Shown: piece by piece, positions 1 to 8,102 of the stretch
Layout: each line of letters opens with the position of its first letter
Numbering within the stretch: the stretch's first letter is position 1
DNA from: Bacillota bacterium
Lineage (GTDB): Bacteria > Bacillota > Clostridia > Acetivibrionales > DSM-1351
Assembly (NCBI GenBank): GCA_023433945.1
Contig: JAEYTP010000053.1
Location: 1-32,622, forward strand
Direction of reading: 5' to 3'
Length of the DNA: 32,622 bases
Notes under the pieces: model-generated
What the model saw: only the letters and a program-made list of their open reading frames with translations
Database searches by the model: none
What the model was told of the DNA's origin: nothing
Translations under genes and position numbers: made by a program

Positions 1-19
1 CTTTTATTTTAAATAATGG

Positions 20-49
20 TTGACACATTTTTGGCAGTTAATATATAAT
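20..49 (+). promoter_or_regulatory. Sigma-A type promoter of rpsU
   Basis: A perfect -35 box TTGACA at 20-25 is followed after 18 bp by a perfect -10 box TATAAT at 44-49. It lies about 100 bp ahead of the rpsU start codon on the same strand. This is a direct sequence match to the housekeeping promoter consensus; no start site has been measured. Confidence 0.75.
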
Positions 50-147
50 ATACTGTGTGCTGTATTTAGCTTATTCCCTGTTAAATATGAAGAAGGTACT
101 ACGGCTTATTCTTGGCACAATTGTTACCATCGGAGGGAGGGAAGTGT

Positions 148-324
148 GTGTCTGAAGTTAGAGTTAAAGAGAATGAGTCTTTGGATAGTGCTCTCAAAAG
201 GTTTAAAAGATCCTGTGCAAAATCAGGAGTTTTAGCTGAAGTTAGGAAGAGAGAGCATTACGAAAAGCCTAGTGTAAAGAGAAAGAAGAAATCTGAAGCA
301 GCTAGAAAAAGAAAATTTAAATAA
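148..324 (+). CDS. rpsU: 30S ribosomal protein S21
   Basis: Small-subunit ribosomal protein S21, 58 residues and strongly basic, with the family pattern of an N-terminal SEVRVKENESLDSALKRFKR stretch and a lysine/arginine-rich tail ending ARKRKFK. The start is taken as GTG at 148, because it gives the usual S21 N-terminus and lies 7 bases after a strong GGAGGGAGG site (132-140). The longer in-frame ATG at 112 would add 12 residues foreign to the family. A sigma-A promoter lies upstream. yqeY follows after 35 bases, and rpsU-yqeY is a common pair in Firmicutes, so the two are probably one transcription unit ending at the hairpin after yqeY. Confidence 0.95.
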   Translation: MSEVRVKENESLDSALKRFKRSCAKSGVLAEVRKREHYEKPSVKRKKKSEAARKRKFK

Positions 325-359
325 TAACGTGAAGAAGCGGTTAACAGGAGATTAATATT

Positions 360-803
360 ATGTCACTAAAAGAATCGCTCATTCAGGACTTAAAGGAAGC
401 CATGAAAAATGGCGATGCTATTGCCAAGGAGGCTATTCAGATGGCCAGATCGGCAGTGCTTCAGGTTGAAAAAGACCAAAAGGTCACCCTTGACGATGAT
501 GGTATATTAGAGATTATTGCTAAGGAAGTTAAGAAAAGAATTGATACTATGCCTGACTTTGAGAAAAGCGGCAGGCAGGATCGAATAGATAATCTAAAAG
601 CTGAAATAGAGGTATTAAAAAAATATCTACCAGAGCAGTTGACAGAGACTCAGATCGAGGACATAGTAAAGGATGCTATTGCTTCAACTGGTGCAACATC
701 TGCAAAGGAAATCGGAAAGGTAATGCAGGCTGTAATGCCTAAAACCAAAGGCAGAGCCGATGGCAAAATCATTAACCAAATAGTCAAAAAATTATTAGTA
801 TAG
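360..803 (+). CDS. yqeY: GatB/YqeY domain protein
   Basis: A 147-residue protein of the YqeY family, which is related to the tail domain of GatB, the tRNA-dependent amidotransferase subunit. It begins MSLKESLIQDLKEAMKNGD and holds the family's helical repeats, with the typical segment LKKYLPEQLTE in the middle and a KGRADGK(I/V)IN-type stretch near the C-terminus. Length fits the family. Its role is poorly defined; a tRNA-binding or amidotransferase-related function is inferred from the domain only. ATG 360 follows a GGAG at 347-350. It sits directly downstream of rpsU and is closed by an intrinsic terminator. Confidence 0.92.
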   Translation: MSLKESLIQDLKEAMKNGDAIAKEAIQMARSAVLQVEKDQKVTLDDDGILEIIAKEVKKRIDTMPDFEKSGRQDRIDNLKAEIEVLKKYLPEQLTETQIEDIVKDAIASTGATSAKEIGKVMQAVMPKTKGRADGKIINQIVKKLLV

Positions 804-804
804 A

Positions 805-838
805 AAAGAACTCGGTTTAATAACCGAGTTCTTTCTAT
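805..838 (+). terminator. Intrinsic terminator after yqeY
   Basis: A 13-bp perfect stem (805-817 with 822-834) around a TAAT loop, of the form AAAGAACTCGGTT/AACCGAGTTCTTT, begins at the yqeY stop codon and runs into a T-rich tract. It ends the rpsU-yqeY unit. Confidence 0.85.
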
Positions 839-1018
839 GTTTACTCATATTATTAGGTGTTCTGAATATCTTAGAGTGTAGCTTTAGCTTTGTATTATAT
901 GATAAGCATTTTAGTAGTTTGCTGCACTCGTAGCGTATTTAATTTGCGTGCTGCTTTTTATTCACATTTTATTTACATTTACTCCCTTCATATTTTGAGC
1001 ATTCCAGATTCTAATCTC

Positions 1019-1047
1019 TTGTCTATTTGCAAGATAGGGGATATAAT
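1019..1047 (+). promoter_or_regulatory. Candidate sigma-A promoter of the CYTH gene
   Basis: TTGTCT at 1019-1024 and TATAAT at 1042-1047 are separated by 17 bp, the preferred sigma-A spacing. The pair lies 53 bases ahead of the CYTH start codon. The remainder of 839-1099 shows no other gene or clear element. Confidence 0.5.
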
Positions 1048-1099
1048 TTATTTGAGTTATGAAATAAGTTGCTTGAATGACAAAATAGAGAGGATTATA

Positions 1100-1567
1100 A
1101 TGCCACTTGAAATAGAGAGAAAATTTCTGGTCAATAGTTCAGAGTATAGAAACAATGCTTCTTGTTTTATCATAAGGCAGGGATATTTATGTACTGACCC
1201 TGATAGAACTACCAGAGTAAGAGTTTATAATGGAAAGGGCTACTTGACTATAAAAGGTAAAACCAGAGATATTGCAAGGGAGGAATACGAATACGACATT
1301 CCCTTTGCAGATGCCGAAAGAATATTGGACAACCTTTGTATAAAGCCTTTGATTGAGAAAAGACGTTATATTGTTTATGATAAAGACCAGAAATGGGAAA
1401 TTGATGAATTCTTTGGAGTTAATGAAGGACTTATAATCGCTGAGATTGAGCTCAAGAGCACCTCACAGAAATTTGACAAGCCAGAGTGGCTAGGAATAGA
1501 AGTGAGTGATGACGTCAGGTACTATAATTCAAACCTCTCTGTTAATCCATACTCACAGTGGAAATAA
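1100..1567 (+). CDS. CYTH domain protein (triphosphate tunnel family)
   Basis: A 155-residue CYTH protein (adenylate cyclase class IV / thiamine triphosphatase superfamily). It opens with the signature ExExK as EIERKF (E4, E6, K8) and has the alternating charged strands that line the triphosphate-binding tunnel (RVRVYNGKGYLTIKGK, REEYEYDIP, EKRRYIV, WEIDEFFG, IAEIELKS). Such enzymes hydrolyse triphosphates, often inorganic tripolyphosphate, with Mg2+; the substrate here cannot be told. The start is set at ATG 1100, which has GAGAGG at 1088-1093 and puts the ExExK motif at the N-terminus as in the family. The longer reading frame from 890 adds 70 unrelated hydrophobic residues and is rejected. 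Confidence 0.88.
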   Translation: MPLEIERKFLVNSSEYRNNASCFIIRQGYLCTDPDRTTRVRVYNGKGYLTIKGKTRDIAREEYEYDIPFADAERILDNLCIKPLIEKRRYIVYDKDQKWEIDEFFGVNEGLIIAEIELKSTSQKFDKPEWLGIEVSDDVRYYNSNLSVNPYSQWK

Positions 1568-1586
1568 TTGCTTTTGGGAGATTATT

Positions 1587-1838
1587 ATGGAGTGTAGAAT
1601 TGGCTGCGGAGCATGTTGTATTATTCCATCAATATCATCAAGCATTCCTGAAATGCCAAATGGCAAGGAGGCTTTTACACGTTGTATTCAGTTAGACGAG
1701 AATAACAAATGCAAGCTTTTTGGGAGTGAAATGCGTCCAAAAGTATGTTCAAGCCTTAAACCCTGTTTGGAGATGTGTGGAACATGTGCAAGTGATGCAA
1801 TAGAATACCTTACCATGCTTGAAAATCTTACTAGATAG
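1587..1838 (+). CDS. YkgJ-like cysteine cluster protein
   Basis: An 83-residue protein with an N-terminal cysteine cluster CRIGCGACC (C3, C7, C10, C11) and further cysteines at CKLF, VCSSLKPC and CGTC. This matches the small YkgJ/UPF0153 type of putative zinc- or iron-sulfur-binding protein (CxxCxxCC family). ATG 1587 has GGGAG 6 bases upstream (1576-1580). The longer frame starting at 1506 overlaps the preceding gene and has no such site. It follows the CYTH gene by 19 bases and is probably co-transcribed. Biochemical role unknown. Confidence 0.8.
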   Translation: MECRIGCGACCIIPSISSSIPEMPNGKEAFTRCIQLDENNKCKLFGSEMRPKVCSSLKPCLEMCGTCASDAIEYLTMLENLTR

Positions 1839-1890
1839 TTTAAATAAATAATTTACCACTTATATTACTATTTTTTTGGAGGAATTAACG

Positions 1891-2466
1891 ATGGGGAAAA
1901 TACTTTTGTTTGTTTATAATGATATGGCGGACTTTGAATTTACCTATGCTACTCATTTACTAGGACATGAATTAGGAAAGCAGATTGTTGTTGCAGCCTA
2001 TGACAAGTCACCAATTGTTAGTAAAGGTGGTGTTACATACCTGCCTAATACTACAATTGCAGAGGTTGATGCTAATGAGTTTGAAGGGTTTATTATACCA
2101 GGTGGCTGGAATCCAGTTGTTAAGCAAGAGATGCTTGACCTAATCAACCAATTCTACCAGCAGGATAAACTGTTGGCCGCAATTTGTGCTGGCCCAAGGT
2201 ATTTTGCAAAAGCGAGAATACTTGATAAGGTTAAGTATACTACTTCTATTGTCGAATGGAATGAAATGAGACGTGCAGCCTTTAAAGAAGAAGATCCGTT
2301 TCCTAGGCAGAACTTTGTAAATGAAAGAGTTGTTAGGGATAGGAATGTTATTACTTCTAAAGGAATATCATTTGTGGATTTTGGCATTGAGGTGGCTAAT
2401 TATTTCGGAATGTTTAATACTGACGGTGAAAAATTAGAGCTATACAAAACCATTTTAGATAAATAG
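1891..2466 (+). CDS. DJ-1/PfpI family protein
   Basis: A 191-residue member of the DJ-1/PfpI (class I glutamine amidotransferase-like) superfamily. The nucleophile elbow is visible as AAICAGPRYFA with the cysteine at residue 99, and the acidic partner lies in the N-terminal DMADFEFTYA stretch. The G-x-x-x-PGGWNP loop and the late TSKGISFVDFGIEVA strand also fit. Members are glyoxalase/deglycase-like, chaperone or protease-like; the exact activity is not predictable. ATG 1891 follows GGAGGA (1878-1883). An upstream in-frame TTG at 1876 overlaps that ribosome site and is rejected. Confidence 0.87.
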   Translation: MGKILLFVYNDMADFEFTYATHLLGHELGKQIVVAAYDKSPIVSKGGVTYLPNTTIAEVDANEFEGFIIPGGWNPVVKQEMLDLINQFYQQDKLLAAICAGPRYFAKARILDKVKYTTSIVEWNEMRRAAFKEEDPFPRQNFVNERVVRDRNVITSKGISFVDFGIEVANYFGMFNTDGEKLELYKTILDK

Positions 2467-2537
2467 CAAAATGTATCATATATAGAATAGGTCTGACTCA
2501 TACAGCAAAGGCTTTTAATAATTTTGAGGGGTTATTC

Positions 2538-3314
2538 ATGCAAATAGAAAACAAAAACAAGGTAAGAAATTTCTTAGAATATCTACCAGAGGGTATAAAG
2601 TTTCATAAACTGAAAAGCGATGGGCTTGCTAAGTTTATTTTCTTGGTAGTGCTTATTATACAAATTGCTGCAAACTTTCTCCAGTACAAGGTGCTGGATG
2701 TTGCATCAAGTCAAGACATTTATTCTGCTTTTAGTTCATTAGTATCATCTGGAGAAGCTATAAATGTACAATCTGTTGAAAATGCGCTGTATACGCTACT
2801 TAGTACTGCAGGTGTATCATTAATTATATTGTTAGTGTCCAACCTTTTTTACTCTGTATATATGTTTTCATTTATTGCAGAAAAAACAGGAAGGGACTGT
2901 TCATTCAAGGCAAGCTTCAAAAGGGTATTCAAGTATTTATTTAGGCTAATACTGCTCAATATATGCTTTGGAATAACCGTTGGCGTGGGCCTTTCATTCT
3001 TTATAGTTCCAGGAATTTTACTCTATATAATGTTTATTTTTTCTTTCTGCTATGTAGTGGATCTCCGGTCGTTAGTTTTTGATTCCATGAATAACAGCTA
3101 TGAGTTGACAGCAGGGAAAAAGAAGAGTATTTTTTCAGTGCTAGTTGGCTATTTTGCACTAATTAAGCTTCCACAGATACTATTCCTTGGTGGGGGATCA
3201 TTTGGAGCAGCTTGTATAGCATCCTTTTTTTCTATTATTGGCAGTTTAATATTACAAAGATTCATTGTGCTTATATACTTAGATATTGAATACGGAGCAA
3301 GCAAACAGAAATAA
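2538..3314 (+). CDS. Membrane protein of unknown function
   Basis: A 258-residue integral membrane protein with about six hydrophobic segments: one near residues 30-50, one near 90-115, then several from about 135 to the end (including LLNICFGITVGVGLSFFIVPGILLY in shortened form FIVPGILLYIMFIFSF). The P-G-I-L-L-Y pattern followed by acidic and basic residues resembles the membrane domains of DUF975 or glycerophosphodiesterase-associated proteins, but I do not recognise it with certainty. ATG 2538 has GAGGGG 8-13 bases upstream. The MFS transporter begins 29 bases downstream, so the two are likely co-transcribed. Confidence 0.7.
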   Translation: MQIENKNKVRNFLEYLPEGIKFHKLKSDGLAKFIFLVVLIIQIAANFLQYKVLDVASSQDIYSAFSSLVSSGEAINVQSVENALYTLLSTAGVSLIILLVSNLFYSVYMFSFIAEKTGRDCSFKASFKRVFKYLFRLILLNICFGITVGVGLSFFIVPGILLYIMFIFSFCYVVDLRSLVFDSMNNSYELTAGKKKSIFSVLVGYFALIKLPQILFLGGGSFGAACIASFFSIIGSLILQRFIVLIYLDIEYGASKQK

Positions 3315-3343
3315 TTCTTTTATTGCTCAGAGGAATGGTTAAT

Positions 3344-4657
3344 ATGAAACACAACAGGATACGTATGCCCCGATTTATTGCAAACAAAGCCTCCGATGAA
3401 AACTTCGAATTAAGTAGAAGAAGGTTTATTATTGAAGGCTGCCTATCCAATAGTATATTTGTACTTACAAGTGGAGCTTTTTTTGCTGGATATGCGGAAT
3501 ATTTAGGAGCAAATAGTCAGTTTAACGGCATGATTGCAGCGCTTCCAAGTTTAGCGGCAGCTGTTCAATTGTTGTCTCCCGTTGTTTTTGAAAAATTAAC
3601 AAGTAGAAAAAAGCTGATTAGCTTATTATGCCTATTATACAGATCAACATTAGCTTGTATGATATTTATTCCACTGATTACACAGAATACTCAAGTAAGG
3701 CTGTTACTATTGGGTAGTATGTACTTTTTGGCGTACTTATTATCAGGCTTTTTAAATCCCGGTGGTTCAAGTTGGATTATAAGTCTAGTTCCTGAACGAA
3801 TTAGGGGCAGGTATTTCGGATTAAGAGATACCTGTATACTTGCAACAGCAGCAGTAATGTCGCTATTGATGGGGAGAATACTCGATGTATTTGAATACGA
3901 TGGTAACAAATATGGGGGGTTCTTTGTAGTATACATGGTTATAGCTGTATTGGTAGTAGGTAACTTTTTAACCCTTCGTAGAATAAGAGAGCCTGCCATT
4001 ACGCCTTCAAAAGTAAGTATTAACCTTAAAGACGTATTTAAGCTTCCTCTTTTGGATAAAAAATTCCGAAAAATTGTACTGTTGTTTGTAACATGGAATC
4101 TCTGTGTACAAGTTGGTCTTCCGTTCTTTTCTGTTTACCTTGTCACGGGATTAAAGCTTTCATATACATACATAACGGCAATTAGCATTGTCGTCTCTGT
4201 TATGAGTGCAGTTTCAGCAAAGATATGGGGCAGAATAGCAGAGAGATTCAGCTGGCAGTCTACAACAGCACTTTCAATAGGAATGCTAGGATTTTGCCAT
4301 ATTATGTGGATGATGGTTGATAAGAATTCGTATATTTTCTTGTTACCCTTCGCACAAGTACTTGGTGGTATAAGCTGGGCAGGTATTAATATGTCATTGT
4401 TTAACATACAATTCTTATATGCACCACAAGAGGGAAGAACTGTTTTTATTGGATTTAATGCAGCTGTCTCTGGTATAGTAGGATTTATCAGTGCAATGGT
4501 GGGAGCGACTTTAGTTGGAAAGTTAGAAAATATTAATATAAGCCTTGGGTTTGTAAATATCGGAAATATGCAATTTATTTTTGGTTTATCTGGGTTATTG
4601 CTTATAGTGTGCAGTATATGCTTCAGATTTTTATTTGCCAGAATAAACAAGGTCTGA
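3344..4657 (+). CDS. MFS transporter
   Basis: A 437-residue protein with about twelve hydrophobic segments and the major-facilitator loop signature after helix 4-5 (PERIRGRYFGLRD). An extended, charged central loop (REPAITPSKVSINLKDVFKLP) separates the two six-helix halves. It is a secondary transporter in the cytoplasmic membrane; the substrate is not evident. Of several possible starts, ATG 3344 is chosen because GAGGA (3330-3334) stands 9 bases ahead. TTG 3323 and ATG 3335 lack usable ribosome sites. It follows the preceding membrane gene closely. No clear terminator follows; the next 160 bases are AT-rich and lead into the tRNA promoter. Confidence 0.88.
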   Translation: MKHNRIRMPRFIANKASDENFELSRRRFIIEGCLSNSIFVLTSGAFFAGYAEYLGANSQFNGMIAALPSLAAAVQLLSPVVFEKLTSRKKLISLLCLLYRSTLACMIFIPLITQNTQVRLLLLGSMYFLAYLLSGFLNPGGSSWIISLVPERIRGRYFGLRDTCILATAAVMSLLMGRILDVFEYDGNKYGGFFVVYMVIAVLVVGNFLTLRRIREPAITPSKVSINLKDVFKLPLLDKKFRKIVLLFVTWNLCVQVGLPFFSVYLVTGLKLSYTYITAISIVVSVMSAVSAKIWGRIAERFSWQSTTALSIGMLGFCHIMWMMVDKNSYIFLLPFAQVLGGISWAGINMSLFNIQFLYAPQEGRTVFIGFNAAVSGIVGFISAMVGATLVGKLENINISLGFVNIGNMQFIFGLSGLLLIVCSICFRFLFARINKV

Positions 4658-4778
4658 TACATACAAAATTAGCCATAACAATTTAATAAACTAAGCGTGT
4701 TAACATTGACTTTATTTAGTTTTGCAATTAAAATAAATATGTTGTTAATATTTTTATTAATTTATTTAAACATGTTGT

Positions 4779-4784
4779 TATAAT
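4779..4784 (+). promoter_or_regulatory. -10 box of the tRNA-Val promoter
   Basis: TATAAT at 4779-4784 stands 39 bases ahead of the tRNA. No good -35 box is seen at 16-18 bp, so this is a partial promoter call. Confidence 0.4.
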
Positions 4785-4823
4785 AATTTTGTATTAGTGT
4801 TAACAATGCTATCAATAAAATAT

Positions 4824-4900
4824 GGGCGATTAGCTCAGCTGGTTAGAGTACCACGTTGACATCGTGGGGGTCGATGGTTCGAGCCCATTATCGCCCACCA
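4824..4900 (+). tRNA. tRNA-Val (anticodon GAC)
   Basis: A 77-base cloverleaf with the 3' CCA encoded. The acceptor arm pairs GGGCGAT with ATCGCCC. The D arm contains AGCTCAGCTGGTTAGAG. The anticodon stem CCACG/CGTGG closes the loop TTGACAT, giving anticodon GAC, which reads GTC/GTT valine codons. The T arm contains GGTTCGAGCC. An intrinsic terminator follows at once, so this is a single-gene transcript. Confidence 0.95.
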
Positions 4901-4903
4901 AAG

Positions 4904-4928
4904 AAAACTGCCACCAGGCAGTTTTTTT
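4904..4928 (+). terminator. Intrinsic terminator after tRNA-Val
   Basis: The stem AAAACTGCC (4904-4912) with GGCAGTTTT (4917-4925) around an ACCA loop runs into a T tract. It lies four bases after the tRNA CCA end. Confidence 0.85.
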
Positions 4929-4982
4929 GTTGTCTTGACCAAAGGAAAAACTCGATAACAATACAGTTGGTAATTACTATAG

Positions 4983-5084
4983 CTATATCATTAACAGAGC
5001 TATATGCTTATTTTTACTATACTATTAGCAGAACTATATAATTATTGTAACTATATTATTAACGAAACCATATAATTATTGAGA
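4983..5084. repeat. Three tandem imperfect 34-bp repeats
   Basis: Units at 4983-5016, 5017-5050 and 5051-5084 are each 34 bp and directly adjacent. Shared skeleton: CTATA, then ATTA, then AGA or GAA, then CTATAT or CATATA, then TTATT. Units 2 and 3 are closest to each other. The array lies between the tRNA terminator and the cation-exchanger gene, ending about 60 bp before its start codon. Confidence 0.7.
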
Positions 5085-5145
5085 ATATATCAGCATATAC
5101 TCAAATGATGACACATATTTTACTTCTTGGAAGGGCTGATACAAA

Positions 5146-6153
5146 GTGTTTATTAATATAGTTATTTTGGTACTCAGCCTTGGCATTATACTGCTGGGGT
5201 GTGAGTTGTTTACAAATGGTATTGAATGGCTGGGCAAGAAGCTTAAGCTGGGGGATGGTGTTGTGGGCAGTATCTTCTCCGCAGTGGGTACATGCTTACC
5301 TGAAACACTAATTCCCATAATAGCTCTCTTGTTTTCGAGCAAGACAGCTGACACAAAGGATATTGGAATAGGAGCTATAGTTGGTGCTCCTTTTATGCTT
5401 TCTACGCTTGCTTTCTTTATTACAGGAATTAGTGTAATAATCTTTGCAAAGAGAAGAAGAACAGCATTAAAAATTAATATAAATGCTAAAATTTTAAGCA
5501 GGGATATTTCTTTTTTTATCGTGGCCTACTTAACGGCAATTTTTACTTCTTTTTTACCGAGTAATTCATTAAAACTAGTTATGGCGATTCTCTTGTTTGT
5601 TTTTTATGTTTTCTATGTAATGAAGACTGTAAACTCTGATACTACAAGCACAGAGATAGTAGAGGACCTCATTCTGGCAAAAATTTTTAAAGCGGAGCCC
5701 AAGATAATAATTATAGCTTTTCAGGTACTAGCAGCTTTAGCTGTTATCATTATAGGGGCAGAATTCTTTGTAGGGAATATGGAAGTGGTAGCAAAGGGAT
5801 TAGGAGTGTCGACCTTAGCATTGTCAATAATAATTACCCCTATAGCAACAGAACTTCCTGAAAAATTTAATAGTATAATATGGATAAGCAAAAATAAAGA
5901 TACTCTTGCATTGGGAAATGTAACGGGTGCAATGGTTTTTCAAAGCTGCATACCTGTAGCCATTGGTATTATGGCAACTGACTGGATACTTGATACAATT
6001 ACCTTATTCAGTGCTATTATGGCACTGGGCTCAGCTGCAGTTGTATTTTTATGGTTGAAAATAAATAAAAGCATAAGTTGGATACCTTTGGTTATAGGAG
6101 GTATTTTTTACATAACCTTTATTTCATTTCTAATATTGAGGGGATTTAAATGA
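5146..6153 (+). CDS. Sodium/calcium exchanger family protein
   Basis: A 335-residue membrane protein with about ten hydrophobic segments and the two inverted alpha repeats of the Ca2+:cation antiporter family. The first repeat is FSAVGTCLPETLIPIIAL (acidic residue E53) and the second is ITPIATELPEKFNS followed by LALGNVTGAMVFQS. These acidic residues bind the transported cation. It probably exports Ca2+ (or another divalent cation) in exchange for Na+ or H+. The start is GTG 5146, with GGAAGGG at 5128-5134, giving the short N-terminal tail usual for the family. It converges with the DUF4363 gene 30 bases downstream; no hairpin terminator is seen between them. Confidence 0.88.
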   Translation: MFINIVILVLSLGIILLGCELFTNGIEWLGKKLKLGDGVVGSIFSAVGTCLPETLIPIIALLFSSKTADTKDIGIGAIVGAPFMLSTLAFFITGISVIIFAKRRRTALKININAKILSRDISFFIVAYLTAIFTSFLPSNSLKLVMAILLFVFYVFYVMKTVNSDTTSTEIVEDLILAKIFKAEPKIIIIAFQVLAALAVIIIGAEFFVGNMEVVAKGLGVSTLALSIIITPIATELPEKFNSIIWISKNKDTLALGNVTGAMVFQSCIPVAIGIMATDWILDTITLFSAIMALGSAAVVFLWLKINKSISWIPLVIGGIFYITFISFLILRGFK

Positions 6154-6183
6154 GAAGGTGATACTTAACAAGACCCATACTTT

Positions 6184-6576
6184 TTAGAAAATATTTTCAA
6201 GTGTAAAGCTCTCTTTTTCTGGTATATGTTGTATTAGCTCCTTTAAGGATTCTAATTCAGCTGAAGCAGAAGGGTATTCTTTTGCCTCAATATATTTTTT
6301 GCTTTTAGTGTATGAACCCTGAATGTTATCAATCTCAATATGATCAATTAAAGTAGCCCAATAGCCCTTTGTCTTGCTCCATTTCTGCTCAAAGGAATCC
6401 AAATGCTTTTGTGCACCCTCCCAGTTTATTGAGCTTAGTGAGGTTGAGGCTGCATCAATATCAGCTTCTAGCTTCATTGCAGAACAATTCAAATAGTATA
6501 AAGATAAAATACCTGAAACAATTATTATTATAAATAGAACTACAATCATGATAAGTGCTCTTTTTACATATTTCAT
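6184..6576 (-). CDS. DUF4363 family protein
   Basis: A 130-residue protein with one N-terminal membrane segment (about residues 7-27, rich in I/V/L), followed by a soluble helical part that would face outside. It matches the DUF4363 family by layout: a short lysine-rich start, one membrane anchor, then a helix-rich domain with a conserved W (NWEGAQKHLDSFEQKW). Genes of this family are commonly found directly after DUF421 genes, as here, where it starts 14 bases past the DUF421 stop. Function unknown; a partner role to the DUF421 protein is inferred from this pairing. Confidence 0.75.
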   Translation of the reverse strand: MKYVKRALIMIVVLFIIIIVSGILSLYYLNCSAMKLEADIDAASTSLSSINWEGAQKHLDSFEQKWSKTKGYWATLIDHIEIDNIQGSYTKSKKYIEAKEYPSASAELESLKELIQHIPEKESFTLENIF

Positions 6577-6590
6577 GGCTAACCTATCCT

Positions 6591-7265
6591 TTATGCTTTT
6601 TTCTTTACTTGATAGAAGAACGTACCATCTGAACTCACATTTGCGAAGAAAATGTCTTTTGCATTTTTAATATTATGCTTTTTTAGCTGGCTGTTGAGCC
6701 AATCCATATTGTACTTTCCTTTGATATTATGAGTTATTATAGTTCCATCTATTATGATATCAAGAGCTGGTGAGTCTTCCTTTACCTTGAGCTTCATGTC
6801 CTCTGTTGTTACCCCTCTTTTTGCTGCCTTAGGGATAATACTTAATTGACCATTTGTTTCTAATATGGCATATTCTACATCAGCAATATTATAAATATCT
6901 TTATTTCTTAGCTGTTCCAGCATATCTGTCAAACTATAAAGTTCCTTTCTGAAAATATCCTCGTTGAGCTTTCCCTTTGTGATTAACATACTGGGGGTTC
7001 CACAAATAATATTCCTTGCTTTATAGCTTTTAAGAGCTATAAAAGATATTGTTATTTGCGCTGCCAATATGGTTAAAATAGGTATAATTCCATTTACAAG
7101 CGGGATACCGGTGTTTTGCATAGGCACTGAGGCCAACTCGGAAATCATTATTGCAACAGCAAGTTCAAAGGGTTGTAACTGGCCTATTTGCCTTTTTCCC
7201 ATTACTCTCATTGCTATTATAACCACTAAGTACAATACCAGAGTTCTTACAAATACTATGAGCAT
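6591..7265 (-). CDS. DUF421 membrane protein (YetF-like)
   Basis: A 224-residue protein with three N-terminal membrane helices, then a cytoplasmic part. The YetF/DUF421 signatures are visible: RVMGKRQIGQLQPFELAV in the first loop, and in the soluble domain LRNKDIYNIADVEYAILETNGQLS. Related Bacillus proteins are linked to spore and envelope properties, but no enzymatic role is established. ATG 7265 is preferred over the GTG 15 bases upstream, because a strong GGAGGTGA site overlaps that GTG and stands 8 bases before this ATG. It forms a two-gene unit with the DUF4363 gene and is divergent from the trkA genes. Confidence 0.87.
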   Translation of the reverse strand: MLIVFVRTLVLYLVVIIAMRVMGKRQIGQLQPFELAVAIMISELASVPMQNTGIPLVNGIIPILTILAAQITISFIALKSYKARNIICGTPSMLITKGKLNEDIFRKELYSLTDMLEQLRNKDIYNIADVEYAILETNGQLSIIPKAAKRGVTTEDMKLKVKEDSPALDIIIDGTIITHNIKGKYNMDWLNSQLKKHNIKNAKDIFFANVSSDGTFFYQVKKKA

Positions 7266-7350
7266 AATGCTCACCTCCACATTAGGGAATAATTGATAAT
7301 ATTTTTATATTATTATGTTAAAAAAATACACACATTTTTAAAAAAGATGT

Positions 7351-7356
7351 TATAAT
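7351..7356 (+). promoter_or_regulatory. -10 box upstream of the first trkA
   Basis: TATAAT at 7351-7356 lies 90 bases before the ATG in the intergenic region shared with the divergent DUF421 gene. The expected -35 position is poor (ACACAC-like), so this is a weak promoter call. Confidence 0.35.
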
Positions 7357-7446
7357 AAAGGAGTATTCTTTACTAAAAGGGCATTGTTTATGGTGTTTGA
7401 AGCCATACTAATGATGCTCATTATTTTTTTAAGAGGGAATGATTCC

Positions 7447-8064
7447 ATGCAAGTTATTATTATAGGGTGTGGGAAAGTAGGAGCTAAATTTGCAAAGGTA
7501 CTGTATGAAGAGGGACACGAGGTAGTTATTGTTTCTAGTGATCCAAAGTCGTTTAAAAATCTGTCTAACGATTATGATGGATTAACTATTACTGGGGTTC
7601 CAATTGATCAGGACGTTCTAAAAATGGCAGGCATAGAAAATGCGGATGTTCTAGTCGCAGTTACAGAAGATGATAATGTTAACATTATGGTTTGTCAGGT
7701 GGCAAAGGAGATATTTAAGGTTCCAAAGGTAATAGCCAGGATTTATAACCCATCACGCGAACAGGTATTTCATCAATTTGGGTTGGATACTTTCTGTCCA
7801 ACAGATATTACAGTTAATGTAATACGTGCATTAGTTGCTTCGGATGAAGATATTACCACTCATACAATTGACAATACTTCGATAATATTTAAGAAAATTA
7901 AGGTACCTGTAGGTAATATAAATAAGAGAATTGACCACCTGAAAATTAAAGAAGGAATGGTTTTTGGTGTGATTCGTAAAGGACATCTAATTTTTGCAAA
8001 TGCAGTTGATAAACTAATGAAGGATGACATGATCGTAATTGCCGATAATACGCACCAAGTATAG
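7447..8064 (+). CDS. trkA: TrkA-type K+ uptake regulatory protein (first copy)
   Basis: A 205-residue protein with an RCK domain pair. The Rossmann fold starts at residue 1 with the nucleotide-binding motif GCGKVG (VIIIGCGKVGAKFAKVL) and contains the acidic strand end VVIVSSD. The C-terminal half (about 135-205) fits a TrkA-C domain. Such subunits sit on the cytoplasmic face of TrkH/KtrB channels and gate K+ flux in response to NAD(H), ATP or c-di-AMP. ATG 7447 has GAGGG at 7433-7437 and begins directly at the first beta strand; the longer frame from 7384 adds 21 hydrophobic residues. A second trkA follows after 38 bases. The likely channel gene, trkH, lies on the other strand beyond tyrS. 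Confidence 0.88.
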   Translation: MQVIIIGCGKVGAKFAKVLYEEGHEVVIVSSDPKSFKNLSNDYDGLTITGVPIDQDVLKMAGIENADVLVAVTEDDNVNIMVCQVAKEIFKVPKVIARIYNPSREQVFHQFGLDTFCPTDITVNVIRALVASDEDITTHTIDNTSIIFKKIKVPVGNINKRIDHLKIKEGMVFGVIRKGHLIFANAVDKLMKDDMIVIADNTHQV

Positions 8065-8102
8065 CAGATAAAGAGTATTGTAGAAAGGACAACATAAATG
8101 AT

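Noticed and set aside
890..1099. 70-residue N-terminal extension of the CYTH protein
   Set aside because: The ExExK motif must be near the N-terminus, and ATG 1100 has its own ribosome site; the extension is hydrophobic with no family match, and the promoter candidate lies inside it.
4135..4662. 175-residue minus-strand frame opposite the MFS gene
   Set aside because: No recognisable domain; it mirrors the hydrophobic codons of the transporter.
4697..4808. GTGTTAACAWTG twice, exactly 100 bp apart, around the tRNA-Val promoter
   Set aside because: Only two short copies in very AT-rich DNA, and no match to a known operator such as the Rex site; chance cannot be excluded.
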